Source: Bacteroidota bacterium
Lineage (GTDB): Bacteria > Bacteroidota > Ignavibacteria > Kryptoniales > JAKASW01
Length of the DNA stretch: 64,000 nucleotides
Reading direction: 5' to 3'
Assembly (NCBI GenBank): GCA_021845665.1
Contig: JAJZVO010000001.1
Coordinates: forward strand, 1 to 64,000
The number at the start of each line of letters is the position of its first letter. Positions within the stretch are counted from its first letter, which is position 1. The notes beneath the pieces were generated by a model that was not told the DNA's origin, ran no database searches, and saw only the letters and a program-made list of their open reading frames with translations. Position numbers and translations under genes: made by a program. Below are positions 26,307 through 35,182 of this stretch, in pieces.

Positions 26307-26990
26307 ATGAGAATCCTTGTAGTTGAAGACGAAAAGAAGGTGGCCTCTTTCATAAAGAAAGGCCTTGAAGAACAATCGTACGTCGTGGACACTGCCTTTG
26401 ACGGACTCGAGGGGGAACGTCTGGCCTCCCAGACTCCTTACGACGCGATCATACTGGATGTCCTCCTCCCGAAACAGGACGGAGTTGTTACCTGTCAGAA
26501 AATCAGGCACAGAGGTGTAAGTACGCCTGTCCTCATACTCACCGCGCTCGGTGAAACCGACGACAAGGTGCGCGGACTCGACTCCGGCGCGGATGACTAC
26601 CTTACAAAACCCTTCCACTTCGAGGAACTTCTCGCGAGAGTCCGAGCACTCTTAAGAAGAAAGAGCCAGGACAAATCAGCGCTCCTGCAAGCAGGCAGCC
26701 TGGTGCTCGACCCGGTAACGCGAAAGGTGGAACGAGAAGGAAGGCAGATCCGACTTACAAGCAGAGAATTCGCGCTGCTGGAGTACTTCATGCGTAACAA
26801 GGGTCAGATACTCTCCCGTGCGAATCTCGCCCAGCATGTCTGGAATGTCTCCTTCGACATGGAATCAAACGTAATAGACGTATACGTGAAGCTCCTCCGC
26901 CAGAAGATCGACAGAGGATTCGACCAACCCATGCTGCAAACAATAGTGGGAGCCGGCTACGTCCTGAAGGATCCAGATGAGAACGATTAG
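26307..26990 (+). CDS. OmpR-type response regulator
   Basis: 227 residues. The receiver domain (1-120) has the acidic pair in VVEDEK, the phospho-acceptor Asp51 (IILDVLLP), Thr in LTALGE and Lys in YLTKPFHFEEL. The winged-helix DNA-binding domain follows (about 130-222), with LTSREFALLEYFMRNKGQILSRANLAQHVW and the closing VGAGYVLKD. The gene overlaps its kinase by 14 bases. An AGGAG lies 11 bases ahead of the ATG. The target genes are unknown; the nearest candidate is the cell-wall recycling pair upstream, 73 bases away. Confidence 0.92.
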   Translation: MRILVVEDEKKVASFIKKGLEEQSYVVDTAFDGLEGERLASQTPYDAIILDVLLPKQDGVVTCQKIRHRGVSTPVLILTALGETDDKVRGLDSGADDYLTKPFHFEELLARVRALLRRKSQDKSALLQAGSLVLDPVTRKVEREGRQIRLTSREFALLEYFMRNKGQILSRANLAQHVWNVSFDMESNVIDVYVKLLRQKIDRGFDQPMLQTIVGAGYVLKDPDEND

Positions 26991-28461
26991 AGCAAAAATA
27001 ATCGTACTCTTCGTCGTAATCTTCGGGCTCACCCTGTCGGCGTTCTCAGGCGTCCTCTATTATCTCTACGCAAGACAAAGTGCCCAGAATTTCGATCTCA
27101 GCCTGAGCAATGATGCGCTGGCGATCGTCGGCATGGTAAAGGGTAATAGCTTTCTGGAACAGGAAATCATTTCGGGAATAATACAGCAGCCCTTTCGGCC
27201 AAACTTCGGAACTAACAGATATGTCCAGGTACTTTCAATTAACGGGAATATCGTCATCCGCTCATCGGATCTGAAGGATGTCACGCTTCCCGTAAGCTCC
27301 GAAGTCCTGGCCCTGGCACTTAGTCAGCATCAGGTGTTCGAGACGCTCGGCCATAAGATGACGGAAGAACTCATTGGGCAGGGTCGGTTGAGAATGGTTA
27401 CCTACCCCGTCTTCGAAGATGGGATTCCGAGATACCTGGTGCAGGTCGCGGCCAGCACGGGGCCTCTTGACGAAAACATGCTGCAACTGAGACTGCTCCT
27501 CTTCATTTCCGTGCCATTAGCGATCTTAGCCGCAGCCTTGGGCGGATTGTTTATCGCTAAGAAGGCATTCGACCCGATCGACAAAATTATCAGGACGGCC
27601 CAATCCATTTCCGCCGAGCACCTGGATAGGAGGTTGGAGACCGGAAAGGTAGATGACGAGGTCACTCGCCTTTCCAAAACACTCAATGCAATGTTCGACC
27701 GGATAGAAGAGGCGTTCCGGCTCCAGAAACAGTTCACCGCAGATGCGTCCCACGAGCTAAAGACACCCCTCACAATACTCTTGGGAGAAATGGAGGTCGC
27801 GCTGGTTAACCCACGGACATCTAAGGAGTACGTCGAGACCCTCGGAAGTGCTGTAGAGGAGATACGAAGGATAACGAAGATAGTGGACGAACTCCTGACA
27901 ATCGCTCGCCTGGAAAGCGGCCAGCTTGCCATGCAAAAGCATCCTGTGCGACTGGATGAGCTCCTGCTCGATGCCGTTTCAAAGACTTCCGCGTACGCTT
28001 CGAGACGATCGATAAACATCAACTTCGAGGTCCATGACCATTCTTCCGGAGAGAGCGAAGAAGTCTATATCCTGGGGGATGAGGACAAATTGCTTAGCGT
28101 ATTTATTAATCTTCTTGATAATGCTATCAAGTACTCTAATGACAACACCACGATCAGAGTGTCGCTGACTGTCGCTGCGGGGATGGCTGCAATCGACATA
28201 ATCGATAGGGGCATCGGCATAGACTCCGAAGATCTCCCCCACGTGTTCGACAGATTCTACAGAGCCGACAAGTCGAGGTCTTCCGAAGGCGCCAGGCGCG
28301 GGACCGGACTGGGACTCTCCATTTCCAGGTATCTCGTGGAAGCTCATGGAGGATCGATAAGCGTCGCAAGCACTAAGGGGTCTGGCACAACCGTGTCGGT
28401 CAGCCTGCCGATCCATCAGCCTGCCGGAGAAGCTGCACAGAACTCGGTATCAAAGACGTGA
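26977..28461 (+). CDS. Sensor histidine kinase with HAMP domain
   Basis: 494 residues. Transmembrane helix 1 lies at about 8-30, an extracytoplasmic sensor domain at 31-165, and helix 2 at about 168-190, followed by HAMP (190-245, FDPIDKIIRTAQSIS). The HisKA domain contains FTADASHELKTPLTILLGE, with phospho-acceptor His259. The ATPase domain has NLLDNAIKYS, IDRGIGIDSEDLPHVFDRFYR and RRGTGLGLSISRYLVEAHGG. It is a complete classic kinase, cognate to the overlapping OmpR-type regulator. The signal is unknown. Confidence 0.92.
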   Translation: MRTIRAKIIVLFVVIFGLTLSAFSGVLYYLYARQSAQNFDLSLSNDALAIVGMVKGNSFLEQEIISGIIQQPFRPNFGTNRYVQVLSINGNIVIRSSDLKDVTLPVSSEVLALALSQHQVFETLGHKMTEELIGQGRLRMVTYPVFEDGIPRYLVQVAASTGPLDENMLQLRLLLFISVPLAILAAALGGLFIAKKAFDPIDKIIRTAQSISAEHLDRRLETGKVDDEVTRLSKTLNAMFDRIEEAFRLQKQFTADASHELKTPLTILLGEMEVALVNPRTSKEYVETLGSAVEEIRRITKIVDELLTIARLESGQLAMQKHPVRLDELLLDAVSKTSAYASRRSININFEVHDHSSGESEEVYILGDEDKLLSVFINLLDNAIKYSNDNTTIRVSLTVAAGMAAIDIIDRGIGIDSEDLPHVFDRFYRADKSRSSEGARRGTGLGLSISRYLVEAHGGSISVASTKGSGTTVSVSLPIHQPAGEAAQNSVSKT

Positions 28462-28490
28462 CCGCTTGGAGCCGGTGACTTAACCGCCCG

Positions 28491-28550
28491 AAAAAAGAGG
28501 CCGTCTGGAAAATGGCGGTCCGATTCAAGGGACGGTTGGGAACGGCCTCC
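28491..28550 (-). terminator. Rho-independent terminator after frr (possibly bidirectional)
   Basis: An 8-base perfect stem, GAGGCCGT at 28497-28504 with ACGGCCTC at 28542-28549, encloses a 37-base loop that has its own short stem. On the minus strand it is followed by six T residues (28496-28491), so it should end the pyrH-frr transcript. It sits between convergent genes, and on the plus strand a TTTT lies a few bases beyond, so it may also stop the kinase transcript. Confidence 0.65.
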
Positions 28551-28577
28551 GGGATTTTATCCCATCTCAGGATGGAA

Positions 28578-29135
28578 TCAGACCTCCATGATTTCTCTTT
28601 CTTTGCCCGAGAGAATGTCGTCCAGTTGCTTTATATACTTGTCCGTGAGTTTCTGTACCTCTCCTTCACCGTGTTTCCTCTCATCCTCCGAAACATGCTC
28701 GTCCTTTTCGGCCTTCTTCAAATGTTCATTAGCATCCCGACGTACATTGCGCACAGTTATCTTTCCCTCTTCGGCAAATTTCTTTGCAACCTTCACGAGC
28801 TCTTTTCTTCTCTCTTCCGTAAGTGGAGGAACGGGAAGCCGAACGATGGTACCATCGTTTGTGGGTGTAAGCCCTATGTTGGCAGCGAGTATGGCTTTCT
28901 CGATTTCCTGCAGGACAGACTTATCCCATGGCTGTATGGTGATGAGGTGGGCGTCGGGCGCACTGATCGACGCGGTCTGGGCTATGGGCATCTTCTGGCC
29001 GTAGTAATCGATCCTGATATCGTCAAGTATTGCGACCGTCGCCTTCCCCGACCGAAGTTTGGAAAGTTCCTGCCTCGTGAATTCTACGGCCTTCTTCATT
29101 TTGTCATCTGTCTCGTGGATAATCTTGTCCAGCAT
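28578..29135 (-). CDS. frr: Ribosome recycling factor
   Basis: 185 residues from the ATG at 29135 (TTGGAGGAAT ahead). It splits the post-termination ribosome with EF-G. Family marks are ETDDKMKKAVEFTRQELSKLRSGKATVAILDDIRIDYYG, IQPWDKSVLQEIEKAILAANIGLTPTNDGTIVRLPVPPLTEERRKELVK and the closing LTDKYIKQLDDIL. Full length. It is the second gene after pyrH, in the same transcript, closed by the terminator at 28491-28550. Confidence 0.96.
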   Translation of the reverse strand: MLDKIIHETDDKMKKAVEFTRQELSKLRSGKATVAILDDIRIDYYGQKMPIAQTASISAPDAHLITIQPWDKSVLQEIEKAILAANIGLTPTNDGTIVRLPVPPLTEERRKELVKVAKKFAEEGKITVRNVRRDANEHLKKAEKDEHVSEDERKHGEGEVQKLTDKYIKQLDDILSGKEREIMEV

Positions 29136-29166
29136 ATATTCCTCCAAATTAACGATCGATTGGTTG

Positions 29167-29880
29167 TTACTGCAGTACGGTCGATCCTACATCTTCACCT
29201 ATCACGATGCGTTTGAGATTTCCAGGGACGTTCATATTGAAAACAACGATTGGTAGCTTGTTCTCCCGGCAGAGCGTGATCGCGGTTAGGTCCATCACCT
29301 TCAGATCTTTCTTCAAGACATCCATATAAGAAATCTCCGGAAACTTGATCGCTGCGGGATTCTTCTCCGGATCGGAGTCGTATATTCCGTCCACGCGGGT
29401 ACCTTTAACGATTACATCGGCCTTGATCTCGACAGCCCTCAAGGCAGCGGCGGTATCTGTAGTGAAATACGGGTTCCCCGTCCCTGCACCGAATATGACT
29501 ACTCTTCCTTTCTCCAGGTGTCTTATCGCACGCCGTCTTATGTAAGGCTCGGCCATCTCTTCCATCGAGATTGCGCTCATCAGCCTCGTGTAAGTGCCGT
29601 TCTTTTCGAGGACATTCTGGAGCGCAAGTGCATTGATGACCGTGGCTAACATTCCCATCTGGTCGCCAACCACCTTGTCGACTCCGTCAGCGGCCGCTGC
29701 AATTCCTCGATAGATGTTGCCTCCACCGATCACTATGCCCACTTCAACGCCGAGCGAGTGGACAGCAGCGATCTCGTTCGAAAAGTGCTCGAGCACCGCG
29801 GGGTCGATACCGTACCCTCGATCTCCCATGAGAGCCTCCCCGCTGAGTTTCAACAGAATTCTGCGATACTTTATGTCCAC
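29167..29880 (-). CDS. pyrH: UMP kinase
   Basis: 237 residues from a GTG with AAAAGGAG ahead. It phosphorylates UMP in pyrimidine nucleotide synthesis and is hexameric. Seen are [76 protein letters not shown] and [17 protein letters not shown]. It follows the ribosomal protein operon after a terminator, so it should have its own promoter in the short space 29881-29915, or depend on readthrough. Confidence 0.96.
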   Translation of the reverse strand: MDIKYRRILLKLSGEALMGDRGYGIDPAVLEHFSNEIAAVHSLGVEVGIVIGGGNIYRGIAAAADGVDKVVGDQMGMLATVINALALQNVLEKNGTYTRLMSAISMEEMAEPYIRRRAIRHLEKGRVVIFGAGTGNPYFTTDTAAALRAVEIKADVIVKGTRVDGIYDSDPEKNPAAIKFPEISYMDVLKKDLKVMDLTAITLCRENKLPIVVFNMNVPGNLKRIVIGEDVGSTVLQ

Positions 29881-29914
29881 GCTCGCTCCTTTTCGGTTTA
29901 ATGTAACAAATTAC

Positions 29915-29953
29915 AAAAAAAAAGGCTGCACTTGCTGATGTTTCAAGTGCAGC
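29915..29953 (-). terminator. Rho-independent terminator after tsf
   Basis: On the minus strand, GCTGCACTTG (29953-29944) and CAAGTGCAGC (29934-29925) form a perfect 10-base stem with a 9-base loop. One C and then nine T residues follow (29923-29915). This is a strong intrinsic terminator ending the rplM-rpsI-rpsB-tsf transcript. It lies only about 35 bases before the pyrH start. Confidence 0.9.
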
Positions 29954-30008
29954 TTTGAAAGCTCAGGCCCTTATACCTAAATGGTCATCAGTTGGTCGAC
30001 AATGCCGT

Positions 30009-30614
30009 TTACTTCGTTCCATCGATCCCGAGTTCAAATCTCTGGAACCGCCGGATGGAAACGTTCTCTCCGGTTTTTGCCGTCATATCCATAATGAGAT
30101 CCCTGATCATCCTCTGAGGATCCTTGATGAACGCCTGCTCTGTAAGCACTACTTCCTGGTAATACTTTTCGAGTCTTCCCTCAGCGATCTTGTCGGCAAT
30201 CTGCTCGTTCTTTCCTTCCGAAATCGCCTGTTCGCGGGACTCCTTTCGTTCCTTCTCCACGAGCTCGGCCGGCACGTCGGCTCGGTCGACAACCAGCGGG
30301 TTCATCGCCGCAATCTGCATTGCGATATCACGGGCGAGAAGCTTGAACTCTTCGGTCCGCGCTACGAAATCGGTCTCGCAGTTAATCTCCACCATCGCGC
30401 CAATCCTTCCCCCCGCGTGGATGTATGCTTCGACGACGCCTTGCTTCGCTTCCCTGCCGGCCCGTTTCTCAGCAACCTGCGCGCCGCGGGCACGGAGAAT
30501 CTTCTTAGCCTGCTCTACATCACCGTTAGCTTCTTGCAGTGCTTTCTTGCATTCCATCATCCCCGCCCCTGTGACTTCGCGGAGAGATTTTACCATTTCA
30601 ACGTTAATTTCCAT
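30009..30614 (-). CDS. tsf: Elongation factor Ts
   Basis: 201 residues, the short form of EF-Ts. It is the guanine-nucleotide exchange factor for EF-Tu. The N-terminal UBA-like domain reads MVKSLREVTGAGMMECKKALQEANGDVEQAKKILRARG. The core starts with VEAYIHAGGRIGAMVEINCETDFVARTEEFK, the EF-Tu-contacting signature. The C-terminal coiled part is reduced relative to the E. coli protein. Two bases separate it from rpsB, and no ribosome-binding site of its own is obvious, so translation is probably coupled. Confidence 0.96.
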   Translation of the reverse strand: MEINVEMVKSLREVTGAGMMECKKALQEANGDVEQAKKILRARGAQVAEKRAGREAKQGVVEAYIHAGGRIGAMVEINCETDFVARTEEFKLLARDIAMQIAAMNPLVVDRADVPAELVEKERKESREQAISEGKNEQIADKIAEGRLEKYYQEVVLTEQAFIKDPQRMIRDLIMDMTAKTGENVSIRRFQRFELGIDGTK

Positions 30615-30616
30615 TT

Positions 30617-31381
30617 TTAATTTTCGCTTTCTCCTTTCGATGACGCACTCGCCGTGCTCGCCGACTGTTCCATCATAGCTTCCACTTTCATTTCTTTAGA
30701 CCGCTGGCTTCCTTCTATGTATGCATCTGTCAACGCCGATGTGATGACTTCAATCGCCTTAACAGCGTCATCGTTCGACGGGATGACGTAGTTGATCGGG
30801 TCGGGATCGCAGTTGGTATCTACCATAGCGTATATCGGGATACCCAGTCGCTCGGCTTCCTTGATCGCTATATGCTCTTTCTTAATATCGACCACGAAGA
30901 TAGCGCCGGGAAGCTTGTTCATGTCCCTCACACCGGAGAGTATCTTATCGAGCTTCTGTTTTTCCCTCGCGAGATGCAGCCCTTCTTTCTTGGTCATGTT
31001 CTCTATCGTGTTGTCAGTCTCCATCTTCTCAATGTGCTGGAGGCGCCGGACGCTCTTTCGGATGGTGCTGAAGTTCGTCAGCATTCCGCCGAGCCAGCGC
31101 TCAGTCACATAATGAACGCCAGCCCTCTCGGCCTGCGTACGGATAATATCCCTCGCCTGCTTCTTGGTCCCCACGTAAAGGACTTTCTTTCCTTCCGCCG
31201 CCAGGTTTGAAATCGCGTCGCATGCTTCGTCGAGAAGCTGCTGTGTCTGTCTGAGATCGATGATATGAATGCCGTTGCGTTCCATGAAGATGTATGGCTT
31301 CATCTTTGGATCCCAGCGGCGGGTGAGATGTCCGAAATGAGCACCCGATGAGAGGAGTGCTTCTACACTTACTCTAGGCAT
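30617..31381 (-). CDS. rpsB: 30S ribosomal protein S2
   Basis: About 254 residues from the ATG at 31381, with AAAGGAG 8 bases ahead. Upstream in-frame codons are not S2-like. The sequence [32 protein letters not shown] is the universal N-terminus. [44 protein letters not shown] and [27 protein letters not shown] are the family motifs. The C-terminus is a low-complexity Ser/Glu extension. A long structured leader separates it from rpsI. Confidence 0.96.
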   Translation of the reverse strand: MPRVSVEALLSSGAHFGHLTRRWDPKMKPYIFMERNGIHIIDLRQTQQLLDEACDAISNLAAEGKKVLYVGTKKQARDIIRTQAERAGVHYVTERWLGGMLTNFSTIRKSVRRLQHIEKMETDNTIENMTKKEGLHLAREKQKLDKILSGVRDMNKLPGAIFVVDIKKEHIAIKEAERLGIPIYAMVDTNCDPDPINYVIPSNDDAVKAIEVITSALTDAYIEGSQRSKEMKVEAMMEQSASTASASSKGESEN

Positions 31382-31471
31382 TTTAGCTCCTTTGGTTTTT
31401 CTTCTACTTTCTTCATCTTCACACGGAATCCCTCTTCCTCGTATTTGGTTCGGGACACCACCGCATGAATT

Positions 31472-31518
31472 CCCGCCCTTTTTACCGGGGCGGGAGGCCG
31501 CGCTCACCGGGCGTGAGC
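31472..31518 (-). promoter_or_regulatory. Structured leader ahead of rpsB
   Basis: The 177 bases between rpsI and rpsB hold two stem-loops close together. GCTCAC/GTGAGC (31502-31507 with 31513-31518) is a 6-base stem with a 5-base loop. CCCGCCC/GGGCGGG (31472-31478 with 31488-31494) is a 7-base stem with a 9-base loop. No T-run follows either on the minus strand, so they are unlikely to be terminators. An S2 autoregulatory leader is one explanation, by analogy with rpsB leaders known in other phyla. That role is inference. Confidence 0.45.
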
Positions 31519-31558
31519 AAAACGGCACGGAAAGTATGCTTGTTATTCAGTCAGTTGA

Positions 31559-31957
31559 TTAACGCTTTGTCCACTGGAAGGACTTGCGGGCCTTCCGGCG
31601 TCCATACTTCTTTCGTTCGACCATCCTCGGGTCGCGCGTCAGCACTCCGGCTGCCCGAAGCCGCGCACGCATCTCTTCGCCTTCCTTCAAAAGAGCCCTC
31701 GCAATCGCCAGCTTCAACGCGCCTGCCTGGCCGGATAGCCCGCCACCGTCTACTATCGCGTAGACGTCGTACTTTCCCTGCGTCTCCGTTGCCTCGAACG
31801 GCCTGAAGAGCTCGTTCTGAACAGACACCACCGGGAAGTATTCGAAGTGGGGCTGGTCGTTCACAAAAATCTTTCCCGTCCCCGGGACCAGTTTTGCTCT
31901 CGCTGTGGAAGTCTTCCTTCTGCCTACGGCTACACTTGCATTCTGAACCGATGCCAT
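31559..31957 (-). CDS. rpsI: 30S ribosomal protein S9
   Basis: 132 residues from the ATG at 31957, with AGGAG 6 bases ahead. VGRRKTSTARAKLVPGTGKIFVNDQP and YAIVDGGGLSGQAGALKLAIARALL are S9 signatures. The protein ends in the invariant RRKARKSFQWTKR-type tail whose last residues reach the P-site tRNA. Twelve bases separate it from rplM, the universal L13-S9 pairing. Confidence 0.97.
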   Translation of the reverse strand: MASVQNASVAVGRRKTSTARAKLVPGTGKIFVNDQPHFEYFPVVSVQNELFRPFEATETQGKYDVYAIVDGGGLSGQAGALKLAIARALLKEGEEMRARLRAAGVLTRDPRMVERKKYGRRKARKSFQWTKR

Positions 31958-31969
31958 CAAAACTCCTGA

Positions 31970-32410
31970 TTAAATTTCAATTACTGTTGGCTTCTGCGCC
32001 GTATGCGGGTGATCCGCGCCGGCATAGACCTTCAGCTTCGTGAAGAGCCTGGCACCAAGACTGTTCTTCGGTAGCATCCCTTTCACTGCATGTTCGATCA
32101 CAACTTCGGGCTTCTCAGCAATCAGCTCTTTGTACTTTGTGTACGTTGCACCAGTAGGGTATCCCGTATGATGGAAGTACACTTTCGTCTCAGCCTTCTT
32201 TCCAGTTACCTTCACTTTGCTCGCATTTACCACTACCACAAAATCTCCGGTATCGGTGTGCGGAGTGAACTTGGCGCTATTCTTTCCCCTCAGAATGGAC
32301 GCTACCTTGGTAGCAAGCCTTCCAAGAGTCTTGCCGTTGGCGTCGACGACGTACCACTTTTGCTGTACGTCTTCCCTTTTGAAACTCCTTGTTGAATATT
32401 CAGCTGACAA
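31970..32410 (-). CDS. rplM: 50S ribosomal protein L13
   Basis: About 146 residues if started at the TTG at 32410, which has GGAGAAAG at good spacing and gives the usual L13 length. The frame is open 11 codons further upstream. QKWYVVDANGKTLGRLATKVASILRGK, DTGDFVVVVNASKVKVTGKK, HHTGYPTGATYTKYKEL and HAVKGMLPKNSLGARLFTKLKVYAGADHPHTAQKP are L13 motifs. First gene of the L13-S9-S2-EF-Ts operon; the promoter should be in 32411-32649, shared with a divergent transporter gene. Confidence 0.95.
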   Translation of the reverse strand: MSAEYSTRSFKREDVQQKWYVVDANGKTLGRLATKVASILRGKNSAKFTPHTDTGDFVVVVNASKVKVTGKKAETKVYFHHTGYPTGATYTKYKELIAEKPEVVIEHAVKGMLPKNSLGARLFTKLKVYAGADHPHTAQKPTVIEI

Positions 32411-32649
32411 TTCTTTCTCCAATTTTGCCGAGTAATATAGCACCTGGGGGCAAATCAGTCAAGACACCCCCGAAATCGCGCTGCAGCCCCTTCCCCCGCT
32501 TTTCCCCGGTCTAATGTTCTTCTATTCGACCTGCCTGCCAAGCAAACGTTGAACTGTCGGTATCTCGTGATTTCCTTACGCACCGATATTTGAGTTTATC
32601 GCTTGCCTAACGGTATATGGATGATAAATTGTAAAAAAGAGGAGATGCG

Positions 32650-33390
32650 ATGCCGAAATGGTCATGGCGAGGTCGAGTGCTCAACGGCAAGAAAGTGGCT
32701 TCACACACTGAAGCAGTTCACACACCCGGCGGCAATATCGTACGAGAACTGGTTTTCGGGGCTAACGACGGCCTTGTGGCAGCGTTCGCAGTTGCCTCGG
32801 GCGTCAATGGTGCCGGGGTTCAGAGCAAAGTCATACTCATCGCGGGTCTGGCTGAACTCATCGGCGGAACAATCTCCATGGCCCTCGGCGCTTACCTGTC
32901 TACCAAATCCCAGATTGAGTACTATGGCGGTGAAATGGGACGGGAAGCGTATGAAGTCGAAAATTTCCCGGAAGTCGAAAGACAGGAAGTCAGAGAAATT
33001 TATGAGGCCAAAGGCTTCTCCGGAGATATACTTGATCGAATCATCGCACACATAACGTCCGACAAGAAAAGATGGATAACCATCATGATGCAGGAAGAAC
33101 TGGGGCTCAGCTTAGACCAAACCATCTCCCCTCTCAAGTCCGGGATCGCAACCGGCGGAGCTTACGCTTTCGGCGCCTTGATGCCTGTTTTGCCTTACCT
33201 CTTCATGCAACCCGGGCCGGGAATTGTCGCAAGCGCCGCCCTAACGTTGTCGGTACTTTTCGGAGTCGGCGCGGCTAAGACCATCGTCACCGGTAAGAAC
33301 GCTTGGCGAAGCGGTTTTGAAAGCATGACAATCGGCGGACTCGCCGCGGCTGCCACTTTCATTGCTGGCAAGATCTTCGCAAGAATGTAA
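32650..33390 (+). CDS. VIT1/CCC1-family transporter
   Basis: 246 residues. ATG preceded by GAGGAG. REL-VFGANDGLVAAFAVASGVNGAG is the hallmark first segment, and SMALGAYLSTKSQIEYYGGEM follows, the point where the family's metal-binding domain begins. That domain is short here (VENFPEVERQEVREIYEAKGFSGDILDRIIAHITSDKKRW). Three further membrane segments end the protein. Relatives move Fe2+ or Mn2+, usually against H+. Here it probably exports or stores divalent metal at the inner membrane; the iron-rich cytochrome block nearby makes iron plausible but this is not shown. Convergent with upp, 4 bases apart. Confidence 0.82.
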   Translation: MPKWSWRGRVLNGKKVASHTEAVHTPGGNIVRELVFGANDGLVAAFAVASGVNGAGVQSKVILIAGLAELIGGTISMALGAYLSTKSQIEYYGGEMGREAYEVENFPEVERQEVREIYEAKGFSGDILDRIIAHITSDKKRWITIMMQEELGLSLDQTISPLKSGIATGGAYAFGALMPVLPYLFMQPGPGIVASAALTLSVLFGVGAAKTIVTGKNAWRSGFESMTIGGLAAAATFIAGKIFARM

Positions 33391-33394
33391 GGCG

Positions 33395-34021
33395 CTATAA
33401 TGTCCCGAATATCCTGTCGCCGGCATCCCCCAGACCAGGTAGGATATAGCCGCTCTCATTCAGCCTTTGATCGAGTACTGCCGCATATATCCTGACATCA
33501 GGATGTTCCTTCTCGAGGAGGGATACCCCTTCGGGCGCTGCAGCCACGCAACTGAGCCTGATGTCTACCGCTCCTTTCTTCTTCAGATAGGTTAAAGCGG
33601 CGGACGCACTTCCTCCGGTCGCAAGCATTGGATCCACGACAATCACAACGCTCTTCGAAAGATTTGGCGGAAACTTGGCGTAGTAATCGACCGGTTTTAG
33701 GGTGGTCTCATCCCGATAGAGCCCGATATGCCCAACCCTTGCGTCCGGAATTAACGATAGGTAGGCCTCTACCATACCCAGTCCGGCTCGTAACACAGGC
33801 ACAAGTATTACTTGATCGGCCCCGACGTAACCCTCTGTTCTGGCGAGAGGTGTCTCGATCTCCCTGGTAACCATTCTCAGATCCCTGGTAACCTCAAAGA
33901 CCATCAACGAGGTGAGCCTTCTCAGCACTATTCTGAAATCTTCGCTCGACGTCCTCTTGTCACGGAGAATGCTGATGTCCCTCTTGATGAGGGGGTGGTC
34001 AATCACATGAATATTTTTCAT
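33395..34021 (-). CDS. upp: Uracil phosphoribosyltransferase
   Basis: 208 residues. Salvages uracil with PRPP to give UMP. The N-terminus reads IHVIDHPLIKRDISILRDKRTSSEDFRIVLRRL. The PRPP-binding motif is VVIVVDPMLATGGSASAAL, and GHIGLYRDETTLKPVDYYAKFP is the flexible loop. The closing LNESGYILPGLGDAGDRIFGT is the family's C-terminus. Full length, no anomalies. It ends 4 bases from the convergent transporter stop, leaving no room for a terminator. Confidence 0.96.
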   Translation of the reverse strand: MKNIHVIDHPLIKRDISILRDKRTSSEDFRIVLRRLTSLMVFEVTRDLRMVTREIETPLARTEGYVGADQVILVPVLRAGLGMVEAYLSLIPDARVGHIGLYRDETTLKPVDYYAKFPPNLSKSVVIVVDPMLATGGSASAALTYLKKKGAVDIRLSCVAAAPEGVSLLEKEHPDVRIYAAVLDQRLNESGYILPGLGDAGDRIFGTL

Positions 34022-34110
34022 AGGCCTTCATTCAAAATTGTTTGAAGAAATGATTCCGCAATCCCAGACAAACTTGCCGACACAACAAACTGGCCTCAGC
34101 CCAATTCTTC

Positions 34111-34920
34111 CTAGCGAAGACTTTCTACGAGCTCCTTGACAGTCTCAAATGTCCAGTCCGGGACGATGCCGTGATGCTCGCTATATGAGTCGTTATACTT
34201 ACCTGTTCTCACAAGTATCCCAACGAGTCCCGCGTCGGCAGCACCTCTGATATCGGCCTCCACGTCGTCGCCAACGAACGCAAAATCACCGGAAAGCCAC
34301 CTTTCACCTGCCTCGACCCGTATATCGTGCACTGCGAGATTGAAGAACTGGCGGTATGGCTTTCCGATTATCTTCGCCTGTTTTCCCGATGCATATTCGA
34401 GAGCCTCAACAAAAGCACCTGCATCGATCCGCAGCCCATCGGCGCCGCGGAAAAACTTTCCCTTTTGCAGTGCGATCAACTCAGCCCCTCCCATTACGAA
34501 CTGAAAGGCCCTGTTGATGAGTTCGTAGTTCATGGCTCTCCCCATATCACCGATCACTACATAGTCCGGATTAGTCTCAGAAATCTCAATCCCCTGAAAC
34601 TCTTCAAGCATGTTTTCGGTAACCTGGAAATAGCATTTCACGCCCTCGAATGAGCGCAGCAACTGTGCTACGGCTGATGCCGCCGTAAAAATCTCCTCGG
34701 GTCTTATCTGAAGTCCAAGCGCCTCGGAGTGCTCCGCAATCTGTCGACGCGTCAACGTCGAAGTATTCGACACGAATCGGTAATGCCTCTGCCCCGCGCG
34801 AAGCCATTTTATGAAGTCCGTCGCACCCGGGACAGCAGAGTCACTGACGTACAGGGTGCCGTCCAAATCGACGAGCCAACCCTTTATCTCGTCCAGTCTC
34901 TTTACTTTCTGATCTATCAA
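34111..34920 (-). CDS. HAD-IIA family hydrolase (NagD-like)
   Basis: 269 residues from a TTG. Motif I is WLVDLDGTLYVSDSAVPGA, motif II is RFVSNTSTLTRRQIAEH, motif III is the Lys in IIGKPYRQFFNLAV and motif IV is FVGDDVEADIRGAADAGLVGILVRTGKY. A type IIA cap of about 100 residues lies between II and III. Relatives dephosphorylate UMP, GMP or 4-nitrophenyl-phosphate; the true substrate here is unknown, but the neighbouring upp gene fits nucleotide metabolism. It starts 200 bases from the cytochrome operon terminator. Confidence 0.83.
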   Translation of the reverse strand: MIDQKVKRLDEIKGWLVDLDGTLYVSDSAVPGATDFIKWLRAGQRHYRFVSNTSTLTRRQIAEHSEALGLQIRPEEIFTAASAVAQLLRSFEGVKCYFQVTENMLEEFQGIEISETNPDYVVIGDMGRAMNYELINRAFQFVMGGAELIALQKGKFFRGADGLRIDAGAFVEALEYASGKQAKIIGKPYRQFFNLAVHDIRVEAGERWLSGDFAFVGDDVEADIRGAADAGLVGILVRTGKYNDSYSEHHGIVPDWTFETVKELVESLR

Positions 34921-35084
34921 ATCTTCTTGATATCTTTCCGGGTTTCTGATTTCGAGATTAAAAATAGCCTAACTCTTTGCAATAATGCAAAAGAATACTT
35001 CTTTCAATTACCGCTACCTCGACTACCGCAGCACCGGCAGAACGGATTCCGAAACAGCCACAGTTGCTGCCTGCCGGTCATAGA

Positions 35085-35122
35085 AAAGCCGGCGACGCCA
35101 GGGAAATGGCGTCGCCGGCTTT
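35085..35122 (-). terminator. Strong terminator hairpin after the cytochrome operon
   Basis: A perfect 16-base inverted repeat, AAAGCCGGCGACGCCA (35085-35100) with its complement at 35107-35122 and a 6-base loop, lies 60 bases past the last cytochrome gene. On the minus strand the stem ends in CTTTTCT, a short U-tract. It is the only strong hairpin between this operon and the next gene, so it is the likely 3' end of the transcript. It could be partly bidirectional. Confidence 0.8.
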
Positions 35123-35182
35123 CGCGAAATATGACAGAGCGCTACGGACGACATTACGTAATGTTCATCCACTGTGCCCTTG

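Noticed and set aside
31472-31494. Terminator between rpsI and rpsB
   Set aside because: The GC-rich stem has no T-run on the transcribed strand, and rpsI-rpsB normally share a transcript.
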